From contig NZ_JACHDZ010000007.1 of the NCBI RefSeq assembly GCF_014201375.1, positions 115,277 through 179,276 on the forward strand: a stretch of DNA of 64,000 nt, written 5' to 3'. Origin of the DNA: Tunturiibacter empetritectus. GTDB taxonomy: Bacteria; Acidobacteriota; Terriglobia; Terriglobales; Acidobacteriaceae. Position 1 is the first letter of the stretch; every line of letters starts with the position of its first letter. The position numbers were made by a program, and so were the translations under genes. Positions 63,930-64,000 of the stretch are shown one piece after another. The notes below the pieces were generated by a model. That model searched no databases. It was not told the origin of the DNA and saw nothing but the letters and a program-made list of their open reading frames with translations.

Positions 63930-64000
63930 TAGTCTGCGCATCTCCCCCGCCGATAAAGACGAGAATGCCAAGCTCCGCACCTTGCGAGACCGGATGGCAG
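63717..64000 (+). repeat. 187-bp tandem duplication reaching the window end
   Basis: The sequence from 63904 to 64000 is identical, base for base, to 63717-63813, a direct tandem repeat with a 187-base period. The second copy is cut by the window end. The unit length is not a multiple of three, so the duplication shifts the reading frame of the DUF1868-like gene. Confidence 0.9.

Overview
The window looks like a chromosome segment of an acidobacterium of the Granulicella/Edaphobacter/Terriglobus kind. This is inferred from gene content: secreted proteins with carboxypeptidase-regulatory-like domains, a very large choice-of-anchor-D (ASH) repeat protein, TonB-dependent receptors with an N-terminal regulatory-like domain, a Ser/Thr kinase fused to a TPR region, and secreted YD-repeat (RHS) proteins. 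Most of the window is G+C rich. The stretch from about 42.1 to 57.2 kb is visibly less so.

Region by region. 0-13 kb: a VOC-fold fragment, recQ, a TonB C-terminal-domain protein, a class A beta-lactamase-like hydrolase, a membrane rhodanese, an S10 peptidase, a small conserved-looking protein, ribBA with an odd second half, a GAF/DHp signalling protein, two secreted proteins, a DoxX-like membrane protein and a response regulator. 13-26 kb: a 2008-residue secreted repeat protein, a HAD hydrolase, a TonB-dependent receptor, an aminotransferase, an MBL hydrolase and secG. 26-32 kb: an atypical LuxR-type regulator, UDP-xylose synthase, UDP-glucose dehydrogenase and a polyprenyl-phosphate sugar transferase (exopolysaccharide precursor and priming functions), then tRNA-Leu(GAG). 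32-42 kb: a SYLF protein, an Orn/Lys/Arg decarboxylase, an ECF sigma factor with a cysteine tail behind a 31-residue cysteine-rich peptide gene that is easily missed, a HAD hydrolase, a Ser/Thr kinase and a bacterial Cys-loop-type (pentameric ligand-gated) ion channel.

42.1-57.25 kb looks like a genomic island. A 13-bp piece of the 3' half of tRNA-Ser(GGA) (57236-57248) recurs in the same orientation at 42148-42160. Between them lie a frameshifted MobC-like remnant, an RHS toxin-type locus with a full-length secreted RHS protein, a candidate immunity gene, a displaced second RHS tip with three tightly coupled genes, two unknown genes and a 512-residue protein that seems to join sigma-factor-like segments to an excisionase-type helix-turn-helix. 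The last has a long leader with a promoter, hairpins and small ORFs. No integrase was found.

57.3-64 kb: two overlapping genes for secreted regulatory-like-domain proteins, a BNR/propeller-like secreted protein, and a scar region. In the scar, a gene 3' remnant on the minus strand abuts a TonB-dependent-receptor 3' remnant on the plus strand. A DUF1868-like gene is broken by a frameshift and by a 187-bp tandem duplication that runs off the window end.

The best candidates for something undescribed are the Cys-peptide/Cys-tailed sigma pair (35.66-36.35 kb) and the tRNA-Ser-side regulator with its leader (55.2-57.1 kb). All family calls come from reading motifs by eye; no database search was run.
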